A model generated the notes under the pieces. It ran no database searches, was not told where the DNA came from, and worked only from the letters and a program-made list of their open reading frames with translations. Source: Patiria miniata (Eukaryota; Echinodermata; Asteroidea; Valvatida; Asterinidae). From it: DNA of 64,000 nucleotides. The stretch spans positions 21,146,898-21,210,897 of the forward strand of contig NW_024037076.1 of assembly GCF_015706575.1 (NCBI RefSeq). Reading direction: 5' to 3'. Below are positions 22,765 to 32,879 of the stretch, piece by piece (the stretch's first letter is position 1; the number at the start of each line of letters is the position of its first letter). A program made the translations under genes and the position numbers.

Positions 22765-23021
22765 GGCCTAGCCTGCTGCCGATCGATCCGGTGTCACATG
22801 AAAATCCGACTTCTATGAAAATCGGTCCCCTTTTTCCCTATTATTGGTTAATCCCTCGCACGTGACAGGTCACTCTCCCGAAATGATCCTAAAAATAGCA
22901 TAGTGTAGCGGAACAGTTAATATTGGCGCGCTAGGTTCACCGTAGTTTAGTTGGTTGGTACGCGGACTTCTGTCCGTTGTACAGCGCGCGAGTAGCGTGG
23001 CTGGTTGGTACCCAGCGCGGG

Positions 23022-23028
23022 TATATAA
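23022..23028 (+). promoter_or_regulatory. TATA box in the Gypsy 5' LTR
   Basis: TATATAA lies in a GC-rich context (GCGCGGG upstream, GCGCGTG downstream) in the first sixth of the LTR, the expected place for a U3 core promoter. The identical box in the 3' LTR is at 31205-31211. Confidence 0.6.
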
Positions 23029-23317
23029 GCGCGTGTCGCGCGCGCACTCACTCTCTTCCATTTCACTCGTCCATGGATTGCACTCTCCCATTGCACTGCT
23101 CACGTTGTGTGCTTTAGCTGTTAATTGTGGCGCGAAGCGTAGCACAGTTCCCGCTCAGAGACTTGGAGTTGCTGAAGCGTGTGTAGTACAGCTGTGGTCA
23201 GTCTTTCACTCAGGAAGAGCACTGGTTTAGTTCCGGTGAGTGCAGGGATTAGGAAATCTGGTTGGTACGGGAAGCATTCCAGTTCTTGACGATTATTGGA
23301 AAGGGTCCAATTCTTAC

Positions 23318-23380
23318 ACCTAAGTAGGACACACCTAAGTAGGACGCACCTAAGTAGGACGCACCTAAGTAGGACGCATC
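23318..23380 (+). repeat. Four tandem 15-bp units in the LTR
   Basis: ACACCTAAGTAGGAC is repeated four times, with A/G variation at one position, and is repeated identically in the 3' LTR (31501-31563). Related AGGACCTAGGTAGGTC-like words occur downstream of the third ORF (about 30860-30915). A regulatory role such as a transcription-factor array is possible but unproven. Confidence 0.7.
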
Positions 23381-23634
23381 TTATTGGGTCTCCAAGTGGT
23401 TATAATAAAGCAGTGAAGCCCTAAATACCCGAGTGTCTGATCTATTCATTGGACGTTAACCCTTCCCCGAGTGTGTTCGTGAGGTTTGCGTGAGAGCGCG
23501 AGTGAGTGTGTTCCCTGAGCGTCTGGCGGTAGACTGCCCCAAAACGGACCTGTTCCCCTGGCCTTCCCCACAGCCGCTCGTCGGGTCGGCAGAGAGCAAT
23601 ATCCAAGGCATCGTCGACACAAGACCGCCACAAA

Positions 23635-23652
23635 TGGTGTCAGAAGTGGGAT
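23635..23652 (+). other. Primer-binding site for tRNA-Leu
   Basis: TGGTGTCAGAAGTGGGAT starts two bases after the 5' LTR and is complementary to the 3' end of animal tRNA-Leu including CCA. This fits minus-strand priming in Gypsy elements. Confidence 0.75.
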
Positions 23653-23743
23653 AGGCGCCAGGATTACACAACACAGAACCCATCACGAACTACGAGCAAA
23701 CAATCACCTACCTAGGACAGAGTCACCCAGATAGGCGTACGTC

Positions 23744-25276
23744 ATGGAAAAGAAACAAGCAAACCAACCTAGACCGGTACTAATAGAGGAACTGACCGAG
23801 GACGCGGCTGAAACTTCCCAGTACGCGGAGGAGCAACAACGCCTAGAAGTTGAGACTGAGAAGCTCTGGGCAAAATTGGGTCAACTCCATGAACAGCTAG
23901 ACAAACTGGAGACGAGAAGGGTGCAACTTGAAAGTCGGCAGGTGGATGCAGAGGCAGGTGCCCAAGTGGAGTTACCAACAACGAGTTTCAGATACCTTGA
24001 CACTGTTAGAGATGCATCAAGTAGCCTGATATCATCGTCAACACCTATGCCAAGGTGCAGACCTATGCCAAAACCCAGAACCAGGTATCCTACACTATCG
24101 TCTTCATTACTGGTACCTACAAATACACCAGTCACATCTTCGACCTCGGTAGAAGCGTCCCAACAAGAAATCAAGAGTAATGCTGATACAGAAAAAGGGT
24201 GGTCAATGGAGAGGAATTTCTCAGCAGGTGCAGCCGGAAGAGCATCAGAGCCAGAAAAGCAAGTTTCAGGCGAGGACAGGTCTAGCCTAGATAGGCGAGA
24301 GCCGGTGGTTGAAGTGAAGAGAGACGGCCGTTCGCCTGCAGAGTTGAAGCGACCTAATATCGTACCAGATCGGTACAACGGCAAGACTGTATGGAGGGAT
24401 TTTTGGCAGCATTTTGAAGCGTGCAAACTCGCTAACGGGTGGACGGAGGAACAAGCTAAAGTCTTCTTGGCTGCGAGCTTGCAGGGGATAGCGGTGAAGG
24501 TGCTATCAAACAGTCCGGATGGTAGTCAAACGATGACGTATAAAGAATTAAAAGACAGGCTGGAGAGGAGATTCGGACCGGGCCAATTGTCGGAAAACCA
24601 CTTGATGGAGCTGCGTTGCAGACGACAGGGACCAAAGGAAACACTGAGGGAGCTAGGTCAGTCAATCAGGGAGTTGGCCACGCTGGCATATCCTGAGATA
24701 GCAGACGAAGGGAAGGATCGCCTAGCGAGAGGTCACTTTTCGGACGCGATAGAGGACCAGGCCATCCGTGAAGGAATCTTCAGGACACAGCCAAAGACAC
24801 TCGATGAGGCTATAAGGGCAGCAATGGCGACAGAGAGTTTCCTCAAGGTGGAACAACAGAGGCCCAGTCGCAACCCAAAGCAAGCACGAGTACTAGAGGG
24901 ACAAAATGACTCTTCGGTGGAAAAGCTGGAAGATTTCGTAAGAAATAGCCAGAAACGGATGGCAGAGGCCATACAAAGAGCTCAAGAAGAGACAAAAGCG
25001 TGGGTGGCTAACCTGGTGCAAGGGAGACCTACAGGTGCAGGGAACGACAAGCCAAACATGACAGAAGGCGTTCCGAGTACCTCCTACAGGAGACGACCTA
25101 GAGAGGACATTGTGTGCTTCAGGTGCGAGAGGAAAGGACATTTCGCTCGTGACTGTAAATGGCCGCCAGCAAAGAGACACGGGTCGGGAAACGGATCGCA
25201 GCTGACCCCAGGGCCCGAGGGAAAGCTGGGAGGAGAAGAGGGCCACAAGACCGTCGTCCACGAGACAAACCAATAG
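23744..25276 (+). CDS. Gypsy Gag polyprotein
   Basis: The 510-residue frame has a predicted coiled-coil (about 20-65), a low-complexity linker, a Retrotrans_gag-like capsid region (about 200-340) with WRDFWQHFEACKLANGWTEE, and one CCHC nucleic-acid-binding knuckle, CFRCERKGHFARDC (about 457-470). The 3' end overlaps the start of the pol frame by some 118 nt. Confidence 0.9.
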   Translation: MEKKQANQPRPVLIEELTEDAAETSQYAEEQQRLEVETEKLWAKLGQLHEQLDKLETRRVQLESRQVDAEAGAQVELPTTSFRYLDTVRDASSSLISSSTPMPRCRPMPKPRTRYPTLSSSLLVPTNTPVTSSTSVEASQQEIKSNADTEKGWSMERNFSAGAAGRASEPEKQVSGEDRSSLDRREPVVEVKRDGRSPAELKRPNIVPDRYNGKTVWRDFWQHFEACKLANGWTEEQAKVFLAASLQGIAVKVLSNSPDGSQTMTYKELKDRLERRFGPGQLSENHLMELRCRRQGPKETLRELGQSIRELATLAYPEIADEGKDRLARGHFSDAIEDQAIREGIFRTQPKTLDEAIRAAMATESFLKVEQQRPSRNPKQARVLEGQNDSSVEKLEDFVRNSQKRMAEAIQRAQEETKAWVANLVQGRPTGAGNDKPNMTEGVPSTSYRRRPREDIVCFRCERKGHFARDCKWPPAKRHGSGNGSQLTPGPEGKLGGEEGHKTVVHETNQ

Positions 25277-28200
25277 ACAAGGGTCATGTAATTACCAATT
25301 CAATTGCAACAGCAGAAAGAGTGAAAAGGGGCATGTTTGTACCAGCAGTGGTGAGGGGACAGCAGGCGAAGCTTCTGGTGGACACCGGGGCAACAGACAC
25401 GTTTCTGTCATCTACTCTCTACCACAAGATCTCACCTGAGAATAGGCCTCATCTTTCTAATGAGGGTTCGTGCATTAAAAATGCTGATGGTTCGCGGATA
25501 GTGACGTTAGGTAGCGCCTGGGTGGAGTTACAGGTTGGAAGAACGACACATCCAGTGTACGCGACCTTCGGAAATTTACACTCTATGGATGGAATCCTGG
25601 GTATGGATTTTTTGTACCCAACATGCGGGTCACTCAACTTTAGGACACTTGAGCTCACAGTAAATGGAGAAAGGGTGAAATGCAGCGATGATTATGGAGC
25701 AGCATTCTGTGCGAGGATAGTCGTTGGACGGACGACCAGAGTGCCACCTGGACATGAGGCAATCTTGCAGGGACATGTTAGTGGAAAAGCGAAGCATAAC
25801 GGTCTTGGAATTCTAGAGCCAGTCGACCGCAGCGAGATTGCGAACAAGGGGATGATCGTTGCCCGAGCAGTAGTTGATGCTGATCAAGAGGTGTTACCGG
25901 TTAGAGTTTTCAATCCAGGCAAGAGAGAATGTGTAGTTCATAGGGGAACTATGGCGGGTTACCTCACACCTGTAGGTGAGAAGGAGATTGAAAGCACACG
26001 AGATGTGGAGTCACAAAAAGCGGCCCGACTAGATGTGCCCGAGCACCTTGTTGATCTGTTTAATCGGTGTAAGACGGAGGTTGATCAGGAGCACCATAGT
26101 GATATCGCGAAGTTATTGAGGGACTACCAAGACGTCTTCTCTAAGGGAGATCGGGACATAGGCCGTACAGACTGGGTCAAGCACCACATCAATACCGGTG
26201 ATGCAGTGCCTGTAAAGCAAAGGCCCAGAAGATATCCGACCGTGGAGCAAGAAGAAATAACCCGACAGGTGAAAAGTCTTCTTGAAGATGGAAGAATCGA
26301 GCCATGTGACAGTCCTTGGGCCGCAAATGTTGTACTTGTAAAGAAAAAGGACGGGACGAGGAGGTTTTGTATAGATTACCGCCGCCTAAATTCCCTGACG
26401 ATAAAGGATGCGTATCCGATACCGCGCATCGACGACTCATTGGATACCTTGGAAGGCGCGAAGTGGTTCTCCACTTTGGACCTAGCTGCAGGATATTGGC
26501 AGGTGGAGTTGGACGACGAGGCGCGGCAGAAGTCGGCATTTGTCGTACGGGGAGGTCTCTACTGTTGGCGAGTTATGCCATTTGGCCTCTGCAATGCGCC
26601 CTCGACCTTTGAGAGGCTGATGGAGCGAGTGCTTGCAGGCCTACAGTGGGACATTCTACTGGTGTACCTCGACGACATTATCATATTTGCCAAGACAGTG
26701 GAGGATGAACTGAGACGCTTGAAGGTGGTGTTCCAACGCCTACGCGATGCTGGTTTGAAGTTAAAGCCGAAGAAGTGTGAACTGTTTCGGAGGCAGGTCT
26801 TGTACCTTGGACACATTGTGTCTAGTCAAGGCATAGCAACAGATCCAGAGAAGATCAGGGCAGTGCGTGAGTGGCCTACACCTACAACAGTTACTGAGGT
26901 GCAGAGCTTTTTAGGTCTAGCGTCATACTACAGGCGTTTTGTGAAAGGGTTCGCCGACATAGCTCGGCCACTGCACCGCCTGACAGAAAAGGGGAGACAG
27001 TTCGAATGGGATGACCAGACCGAGAATGCGTTTCAAATGCTGAAGAAACTTCTACAGGAAGCACCTATCTTAGCGTATCCCAGTCCAGAGGAACATTATG
27101 TACTCGACACAGACGCGAGCAACGTCGGTATAGGCGCTGTCCTTTCACAGGTCGTCGATGGTCAGGAAAGGGTTATTGCATACGGTAGCAGAGTCCTTAG
27201 CAAGCCAGAAAGAAATTATTGTGTAACACGTAGGGAGCTTCTCGCCGTAGTTGTATTCCTGAAACAATTTCGTTCCTACGTGTACGGGAGAAAAATCACC
27301 ATCCGGACGGACCATGGAGCACTCCGATGGCTGTTAAACTTTCGTGACCCACAGGGACAGATCGCCCGTTGGTTGCAGGTGGTGAGCGAATATGATTTCA
27401 CCATAGTTCATCGTGCTGGAAGGTCCCACGGGAACGCAGATGGGCTTTCGAGGCGACCATGTACTCAATGTGGCCGAGAGGGCAAAGAGTTGGCAGCAGG
27501 TGCCGAGGGGCATGAGGAGAAAGAGACAATGAAGACTTCAAAAGAAGGAAATTCACCTACGGTGCGAATCGTGGCTATGGAACCTACAGTGACACAGGAG
27601 TTATTGGGAAAGGCCCAGCAGGAGGATCAGACACTAGGTTGGATTCTGAAGGCGAAACTTGGTTCTGGTGAGAGGCCAGAATGGGCAGAAATGACGCCAG
27701 CATCGCCTGCAGTGAAGACGTACTGGTTGCTTTGGGACCAACTTGAAGTTAGAGACGGACTCCTATGTAGGAGATGGGAATCCGATGAAGGCCACGTAAT
27801 CAAGTATCAAGTCATCATACCCAAGCCACACCGTGAAGAGATTGTACAGGAACTCCATGGTGGTGAGACTGGAGGTCACTTGGGACAGAGGAAAACATTG
27901 GCGAAGGTGCGCCATAGGTTTTATTGGGTCGGGTTGAGCGCTGATGTAAGGTCTTCCGTGAGACAATGCAACCTGTGCGCAACAAAGAAGTCACCTGCAA
28001 GAACAAGAAGAGCACCGTTGCAGCAGTATGCTGTAGGCGCCCCGATGCAGCGAGTGGCACTCGACATACTTGGACCGCTCCCTGAGACAGAGCGAGGTAA
28101 TCGATACGTGCTGGTAGTAGGAGACTACCTCAGTAAATGGGTCGAAGCATACCCGATCCCGGATCAGAAAGCAGAGACTGTGGCCCAGAAGTTTGTATCG

Positions 28201-29169
28201 GAATTTGTGAGCAGATTTGGCGTTCCGATAGAGTTACACTCGGACCAGGGACGGAATTTCGAATCGAATGTCTTCACCGAGATGTGTAGCATCCTAGGTA
28301 TTAGGAAGACGAGAACAACCCCATATAACCCGAAATCCGACGGGATGATTGAACGTTTTAACAGGACTTTGTTGAGTATGGTCTCCCTTATGATTGATCC
28401 TCACAAACGGCAACGTGATTGGGACCAGAAGGTGATGCTAGCTACATTCGCCTACCGTTCAACGCCTCATGAGTCAACCGGTGAGACACCTAACATGCTC
28501 ATGTTAGGCAGAGAATTGTACCTGCCGCTCGATTTGACTACTCGAGTTACTGCAAAGGATGGTGAAGTTAGCGAAGAAACAGACTATGCGCTTCAATTGA
28601 GAGAAGATATGCAGTTAGCCCACGAGCGGGCAAGGGAAGTACTCAAATGTAGTGCAAGGAGACAGAAGAAGTGCTACGATCAGAAAACGATAGGAGCCAA
28701 ACTGAAGACAGGAGAATTCGTGTGGCTACACAACCCAAGCAAGACAAAGGGCCTATCGCCAAAGTTACAACGACGATGGGAAGGGCCCTACCTGATACTG
28801 CAAAAGCTATCAGATGTCACGTACAGAATTCAGCAAAAGCCAAGAGGTAGGAAAAAGGTCGTCCACTTTGACCGACTTAAACCTTACCAAGGTCAGCCGC
28901 TAAAACCATGGACGGCAGAGTCGCCCTGTCAACCGCCGAGACAAGATGAAGAGACCGTTGCAGAAGCTCGAGATCAAGAAGACATCCGATTTGATGTACC
29001 TGCGGAGTTAGTCGGAGAATCACAAGACATGGATGGAGAGACGCAAGATACACCTAGGGAAACTAACGATGTTACAGTAACGACACATAGAGACCAGGAC
29101 AGGACACCTACGCCTGCGGGGAGAAGAAACCCACCTAGACACAGGCGAAGGCCACAACGCTATTTGTAA
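25159..29169 (+). CDS. Gypsy Pol polyprotein (PR-RT-RH-IN)
   Basis: The open frame holds, in order: a retropepsin with LLVDTGATDTFLS (about 72), reverse transcriptase (about 345-520) with YLDDIIIF, RNase H with DTDASNVGIGAVLSQ (about 648), an H2C2 integrase zinc domain (about 890-940), the integrase core with D, D and E in LDILGPL, HSDQG and MIERFN, and a GPY/F module (RRWEGPYLIL, about 1206). No chromodomain is visible. It is expected to be made as a Gag-Pol fusion by frameshifting in the overlap with gag. Confidence 0.93.
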   Translation: MAASKETRVGKRIAADPRARGKAGRRRGPQDRRPRDKPIDKGHVITNSIATAERVKRGMFVPAVVRGQQAKLLVDTGATDTFLSSTLYHKISPENRPHLSNEGSCIKNADGSRIVTLGSAWVELQVGRTTHPVYATFGNLHSMDGILGMDFLYPTCGSLNFRTLELTVNGERVKCSDDYGAAFCARIVVGRTTRVPPGHEAILQGHVSGKAKHNGLGILEPVDRSEIANKGMIVARAVVDADQEVLPVRVFNPGKRECVVHRGTMAGYLTPVGEKEIESTRDVESQKAARLDVPEHLVDLFNRCKTEVDQEHHSDIAKLLRDYQDVFSKGDRDIGRTDWVKHHINTGDAVPVKQRPRRYPTVEQEEITRQVKSLLEDGRIEPCDSPWAANVVLVKKKDGTRRFCIDYRRLNSLTIKDAYPIPRIDDSLDTLEGAKWFSTLDLAAGYWQVELDDEARQKSAFVVRGGLYCWRVMPFGLCNAPSTFERLMERVLAGLQWDILLVYLDDIIIFAKTVEDELRRLKVVFQRLRDAGLKLKPKKCELFRRQVLYLGHIVSSQGIATDPEKIRAVREWPTPTTVTEVQSFLGLASYYRRFVKGFADIARPLHRLTEKGRQFEWDDQTENAFQMLKKLLQEAPILAYPSPEEHYVLDTDASNVGIGAVLSQVVDGQERVIAYGSRVLSKPERNYCVTRRELLAVVVFLKQFRSYVYGRKITIRTDHGALRWLLNFRDPQGQIARWLQVVSEYDFTIVHRAGRSHGNADGLSRRPCTQCGREGKELAAGAEGHEEKETMKTSKEGNSPTVRIVAMEPTVTQELLGKAQQEDQTLGWILKAKLGSGERPEWAEMTPASPAVKTYWLLWDQLEVRDGLLCRRWESDEGHVIKYQVIIPKPHREEIVQELHGGETGGHLGQRKTLAKVRHRFYWVGLSADVRSSVRQCNLCATKKSPARTRRAPLQQYAVGAPMQRVALDILGPLPETERGNRYVLVVGDYLSKWVEAYPIPDQKAETVAQKFVSEFVSRFGVPIELHSDQGRNFESNVFTEMCSILGIRKTRTTPYNPKSDGMIERFNRTLLSMVSLMIDPHKRQRDWDQKVMLATFAYRSTPHESTGETPNMLMLGRELYLPLDLTTRVTAKDGEVSEETDYALQLREDMQLAHERAREVLKCSARRQKKCYDQKTIGAKLKTGEFVWLHNPSKTKGLSPKLQRRWEGPYLILQKLSDVTYRIQQKPRGRKKVVHFDRLKPYQGQPLKPWTAESPCQPPRQDEETVAEARDQEDIRFDVPAELVGESQDMDGETQDTPRETNDVTVTTHRDQDRTPTPAGRRNPPRHRRRPQRYL

Positions 29170-29344
29170 GGTTGTGCGGGAACAGCCGGGGGCATGAACC
29201 TATACAGGCCAGGCCGTGAGGGGAACCCATGCGTTTAACTGAATGCGTGTGTGAGCGTGCTACAGAATGCCCGAGCCATTTCTTTAACTAGTCATGAGAC
29301 ACTAACGAGATTCATTTCTTTTCATCATTTGTCAGGAGATAAAC

Positions 29345-30664
29345 ATGGGTCGAGACTCGCCAGCAAAGAGGACTCCACTGGACCTAGACGAGGCGAAGAC
29401 AATAGACTGTCCGAAATGCCACAGTGTGTTTCTACATCGGAGGAGTCTGGACCGACATCTGACAGTGGAGCATGGGCCACGAGTGTTTTATTGGTGCCAG
29501 CAGTGTTCACACAAGAACAATCGGCGGGATAATTTGCTGAATCATTATAAAGATTGTCATCCGTCCTGCCTGGCTGAGGTAAATGGGATCAAGGCTGAGT
29601 CCTATGAGGACAGGGAGCGTGAGGCGCGTACCAGGAGCGAGGCAGAAAGACATCGCCAAGGAGGCAAAAAGTCACCTAAAGGTAAATGGGGTGAACCAGG
29701 TTCCCAACCAGAGGTCAAGTCGCGTTCTGCTGGACGGAGCGAGAGTGGACCTACTGCCGCTACAAAGAAGCGTAGCCGGGACAAGAAAGATGAGGAAGAA
29801 GTGACTAGGAAGCGTCCAAAGGAGAAGAAGGCGCCATCGACAGTTTCAAGTGCACCTGAGGAGGAGGAGGTACGAAGCAGTACCAGTGTTCGCGATGAGC
29901 CAAGGCCGAGCTCTACTCTTCAGACGCCGTCGGCTTTAAACGTAGCACCAGAGATGGGGGCGAAAGGAGAAGCGAAGGGGCCGGAAGTAGTTGAAGTACC
30001 AGATGTTGCTGTGGAGTTGGAAATAGCAGCAATCTTAGGTGACAGCGGGAGTGGAGAGCTCCCAGAGATCACACTGTCGCCTACCCCTCCGCTGATGATG
30101 GATTTAGAGGAGCCCCACAGCCATGAGGAGCCAGGCATGCCGCCGAGAGGGAAGCCGCGAGCGATGATAGAGTTGATGAGGGATGAGGCCAAACGACGCG
30201 ATGGTCAGGAAACCACCGCTATGGGGGGAGAGAACATCCCAGTCATGTCAACACCACTGCACCTAGACAGGCTGCTACCGGGACAGGCAGTCCGGATCAA
30301 GGAGGTTAAGGAATCCTACCTGTACAGAGATGGAGACAAGACACTCCAAGGCTCGACGACACGTGAGTATGATGTCGTTTACTTGAGACACCTAAAGGCA
30401 AAGAAGTCGACAGAGCAACAAACGTCACCAAGTCCAACATCACAGGGAGAAGGTCGCCTATGCAGGTTGATGAAGACCGATGGTGATTCAGTCGGCACAC
30501 CTTATTCGGATGAGGATCTCATCAGTGCCATGATGGGTAGAGTCAACCGCGTGATGGAGACTACTACACGACAGGTGTACCATGAAGGCAACAAAGTGAC
30601 CAAGGACAAACTACAGCGCACCTACGACGTGGATTTCCTGGCTGGAGTTGCACAGGATCCTTAG
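29345..30664 (+). CDS. Gypsy third ORF, two C2H2 zinc fingers, 439 residues
   Basis: The frame starts 175 nt after pol. Residues 22-43 and 51-72 form two C-X2-C-X12-H-X4-H fingers. A long charged, low-complexity middle (about 90-290) is rich in K, R, E and P. The C-terminal third holds two related blocks, one around EYDVVYL (about 347-355) and one around TYDVDFL (about 428-434), each preceded by a Y-x2-G/D-x-K pattern. There is no signal peptide, transmembrane segment or fusion-peptide pattern, so it is not an env. It might bind DNA or RNA; its role is unknown. Confidence 0.8.
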   Translation: MGRDSPAKRTPLDLDEAKTIDCPKCHSVFLHRRSLDRHLTVEHGPRVFYWCQQCSHKNNRRDNLLNHYKDCHPSCLAEVNGIKAESYEDREREARTRSEAERHRQGGKKSPKGKWGEPGSQPEVKSRSAGRSESGPTAATKKRSRDKKDEEEVTRKRPKEKKAPSTVSSAPEEEEVRSSTSVRDEPRPSSTLQTPSALNVAPEMGAKGEAKGPEVVEVPDVAVELEIAAILGDSGSGELPEITLSPTPPLMMDLEEPHSHEEPGMPPRGKPRAMIELMRDEAKRRDGQETTAMGGENIPVMSTPLHLDRLLPGQAVRIKEVKESYLYRDGDKTLQGSTTREYDVVYLRHLKAKKSTEQQTSPSPTSQGEGRLCRLMKTDGDSVGTPYSDEDLISAMMGRVNRVMETTTRQVYHEGNKVTKDKLQRTYDVDFLAGVAQDP

Positions 30665-31086
30665 AAGCTATAAGGATAACGTCTACCTAAAGAGGCTTTG
30701 TTGAACTGTTTGTTGAACTGTTGAGGATCTTTTTTGGTAACATTTGTTAAGCACTTGTTCAAGTTTGTAATAGAAGAGGCATTTTGAACTGTTTTATATA
30801 AAGTTTCGTTTCGATAAAGTTTTGTTTTCTTGTAAACTAAAGGAGAGTTTTGTATAAGGACCTAGGTAGGTCAAACCATTATTTTGTATTAGGACCTGAG
30901 TAGGTCAGCAAATTATTTTGTACAAGGATTACAGATGAGACATTTTTTGACTGTTATTAAGTTAAGCTTTATTTAAGTTAGCCAAAGGTGGCAGAGCACC
31001 TTGTTAGGAGTTATAGTTTTTATAACTGTTCCTTATTGTTATCAGTTTTTAAGGTCAAGGGACTGACCAAACCTGGGGCGCGGCTG

Positions 31087-31815
31087 TGTAGCGGAACAGT
31101 TAATATTGGCGCGCTAGGTTCACCGTAGTTTAGTTGGTTGGTACGCGGACTTCTGTCCGTTGTACAGCGCGCGAGTAGCGTGGCTGGTTGGTACCCAGCG
31201 CGGGTATATAAGCGCGTGTCGCGCGCGCACTCACTCTCTTCAATTTCACTCGTCCATGGATTGCACTCTCCCATTGCACTGCTCACGTTGTGTGCTTTAG
31301 CTGTTAATTGTGGCGCGAAGCGTAGCACAGTTCCCGCTCAGAGACTTGGAGTTGCTGAAGCGTGTGTAGTACAGCTGTGGTCAGTCTTTCACTCAGGAAG
31401 AGCACTGGTTTAGTTCCGGTGAGTGCAGGGATTAGGAAATCTGGTTGGTACGGGAAGCATTCCAGTTCTTGACGATTATTGGAAAGGGTCCAATTCTTAC
31501 ACCTAAGTAGGACACACCTAAGTAGGACGCACCTAAGTAGGACGCACCTAAGTAGGACGCATCTTATTGGGTCTCCAAGTGGTTATAATAAAGCAGTGAA
31601 GCCCTAAATACCCGAGTGTCTGATCTATTCATTGGACGTTAACCCTTCCCCGAGTGTGTTCGTGAGGTTTGCGTGAGAGCGCGAGTGAGTGTGTTCCCTG
31701 AGCGTCTGGCGGTAGACTGCCCCAAAACGGACCTGTTCCCCTGGCCTTCCCCACAGCCGCTCGTCGGGTCGGCAGAGAGCAATATCCAAGGCATCGTCGA
31801 CACAAGACCGCCACA
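31087..31815 (+). repeat. 3' LTR of the Gypsy element
   Basis: It pairs with 22904-23632 without length difference and with about one substitution. The target duplication ATAG follows directly. A weak purine stretch (CCTGGGGCGCGG) lies just upstream where a polypurine tract would be expected. Confidence 0.95.
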
Positions 31816-31819
31816 ATAG

Positions 31820-32141
31820 TATCGTACTCACGCTACTCGAGCTCGCGCTCGCGTGCTTAGCTTTTGCACGTAACGTCACGTACGAAAAAGGATTCAAAAG
31901 TCGCGATGCCTGTTCGATATGGATTATGTCAGCAGCGTTTTTCGCTAAAAAACACCCTGTATCTGTGGTTGTAAAGGCACGAAAGGGGTACGTACATTTA
32001 ATACAAATCTTTGCTAATTAACACAACGTCCAAACGTTGTGTTTGAAAGGATTGATTCTTCAAAATCACAACTTTTAACATTTTAAAGATGGCGTCGGCA
32101 CGTAAAACGGATAAACTGCAGCCCTAATTATAATGTACCGT
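31820..32141. other. Short unannotated gap
   Basis: No gene, tRNA-like box or clear repeat was recognised between the Gypsy target duplication and the next MITE. Confidence 0.4.
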
Positions 32142-32149
32142 ATTTTGGT

Positions 32150-32627
32150 CACTGATCTCTATATAAAGACTGGATAGCGAATATGCATACAACATTCACA
32201 CAGTAGACTTTGCATATTGACCAATTCGCCCCCGGTCTCACGAAGATGGCCGCGTATAATACGAACGTTGTACGCGTATATACACGCGCGTTGTATCAAC
32301 AGTTGACGCGCATTTTGGTCACGTACACATATTATGATGTTCTTAAAGGGACACATTTCCGTAGTGATTATTATTTCAAAAAACGCCGAAAAGTGATTTG
32401 CAGCATTTTAAAGTAACCACGACGTTACAAAAATTGTAGTAAACCTTGGTCAGTGGTGGTGGTCAAAATAAGTCAAGTGAACCGCGACGTTACAAAAGAA
32501 ATCATGTTGTCTATAAAAACAGCAACTTGTCCTTTGTAGATCACCAGCAGGTCTCACCAATATGACGTCAAATTCATTCATTGTGCGGCTCTTTATTAGC
32601 TATCCAGTCTTTATAAAGAGATCAGTG
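32150..32627. mobile_element. hAT-like MITE
   Basis: CACTGATCTCTATATAAAGA at the left end is matched by the reverse complement at the right end (TCTTTATAAAGAGATCAGTG), with one small gap. Flanks ATTTTGGT (32142-32149) and ATTTTGGC (32628-32635) form an 8-bp duplication with one mismatch. It is non-coding. Confidence 0.7.
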
Positions 32628-32879
32628 ATTTTGGCACATTTAAATTACACAATTCCAGGGGTTACGATCGCGCAAGGCATGATGGGAAACAACATGGCGC
32701 TGCAAGATCGTACCCACGGGGCACGAGGTTGAGTTGTTTGTAGCTAGCTCAGCTGGTTGGATATCAAGCTTAAAGTTAAAGAGTCAGTGGACATTCTAAT
32801 CCTGTAAATCTTACAAAAACAATTGGACTTCGTATATATATTATGATCGTATGATGTATCTTAAGCTATCAGCAGGGAA

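Larger units (their letters stand above)
22904..23632 (+). repeat. 5' LTR of the Gypsy element
   Basis: The 729-bp repeat starts TGTAGCGGAACAG and ends ACCGCCACA. It holds a TATATAA box at 23022-23028, four tandem 15-bp units built on CACCTAAGTAGGACG (23318-23378) and AATAAA at 23404-23409. This is a readable U3-R-U5 layout. The pair at 31087-31815 differs at about one position. Confidence 0.95.
22904..31815 (+). mobile_element. Ty3/Gypsy LTR retrotransposon with an extra zinc-finger ORF, very young
   Basis: Two 729-bp LTRs flank gag, pol and a third ORF. The 4-bp duplication ATAG borders the element (22900-22903 and 31816-31819). The LTRs differ at about one site, so insertion was very recent. 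The element looks whole: all three frames are open over their full length. Gag and pol overlap in different frames, which fits the programmed frameshift used by many Gypsy elements. The third ORF lies where an env would be in errantivirus-like relatives but is not env-like. Confidence 0.95.

Noticed and set aside
22955-23230. 91-codon frame repeated identically at 31138-31413
   Set aside because: It lies inside the two Gypsy LTRs, so the repetition comes from the LTR pair; composition and position suggest no protein.
29345-30664. Gypsy third ORF as an envelope gene
   Set aside because: No signal peptide, cysteine-rich ectodomain or transmembrane segment is seen; two C2H2 fingers and a charged linker are.
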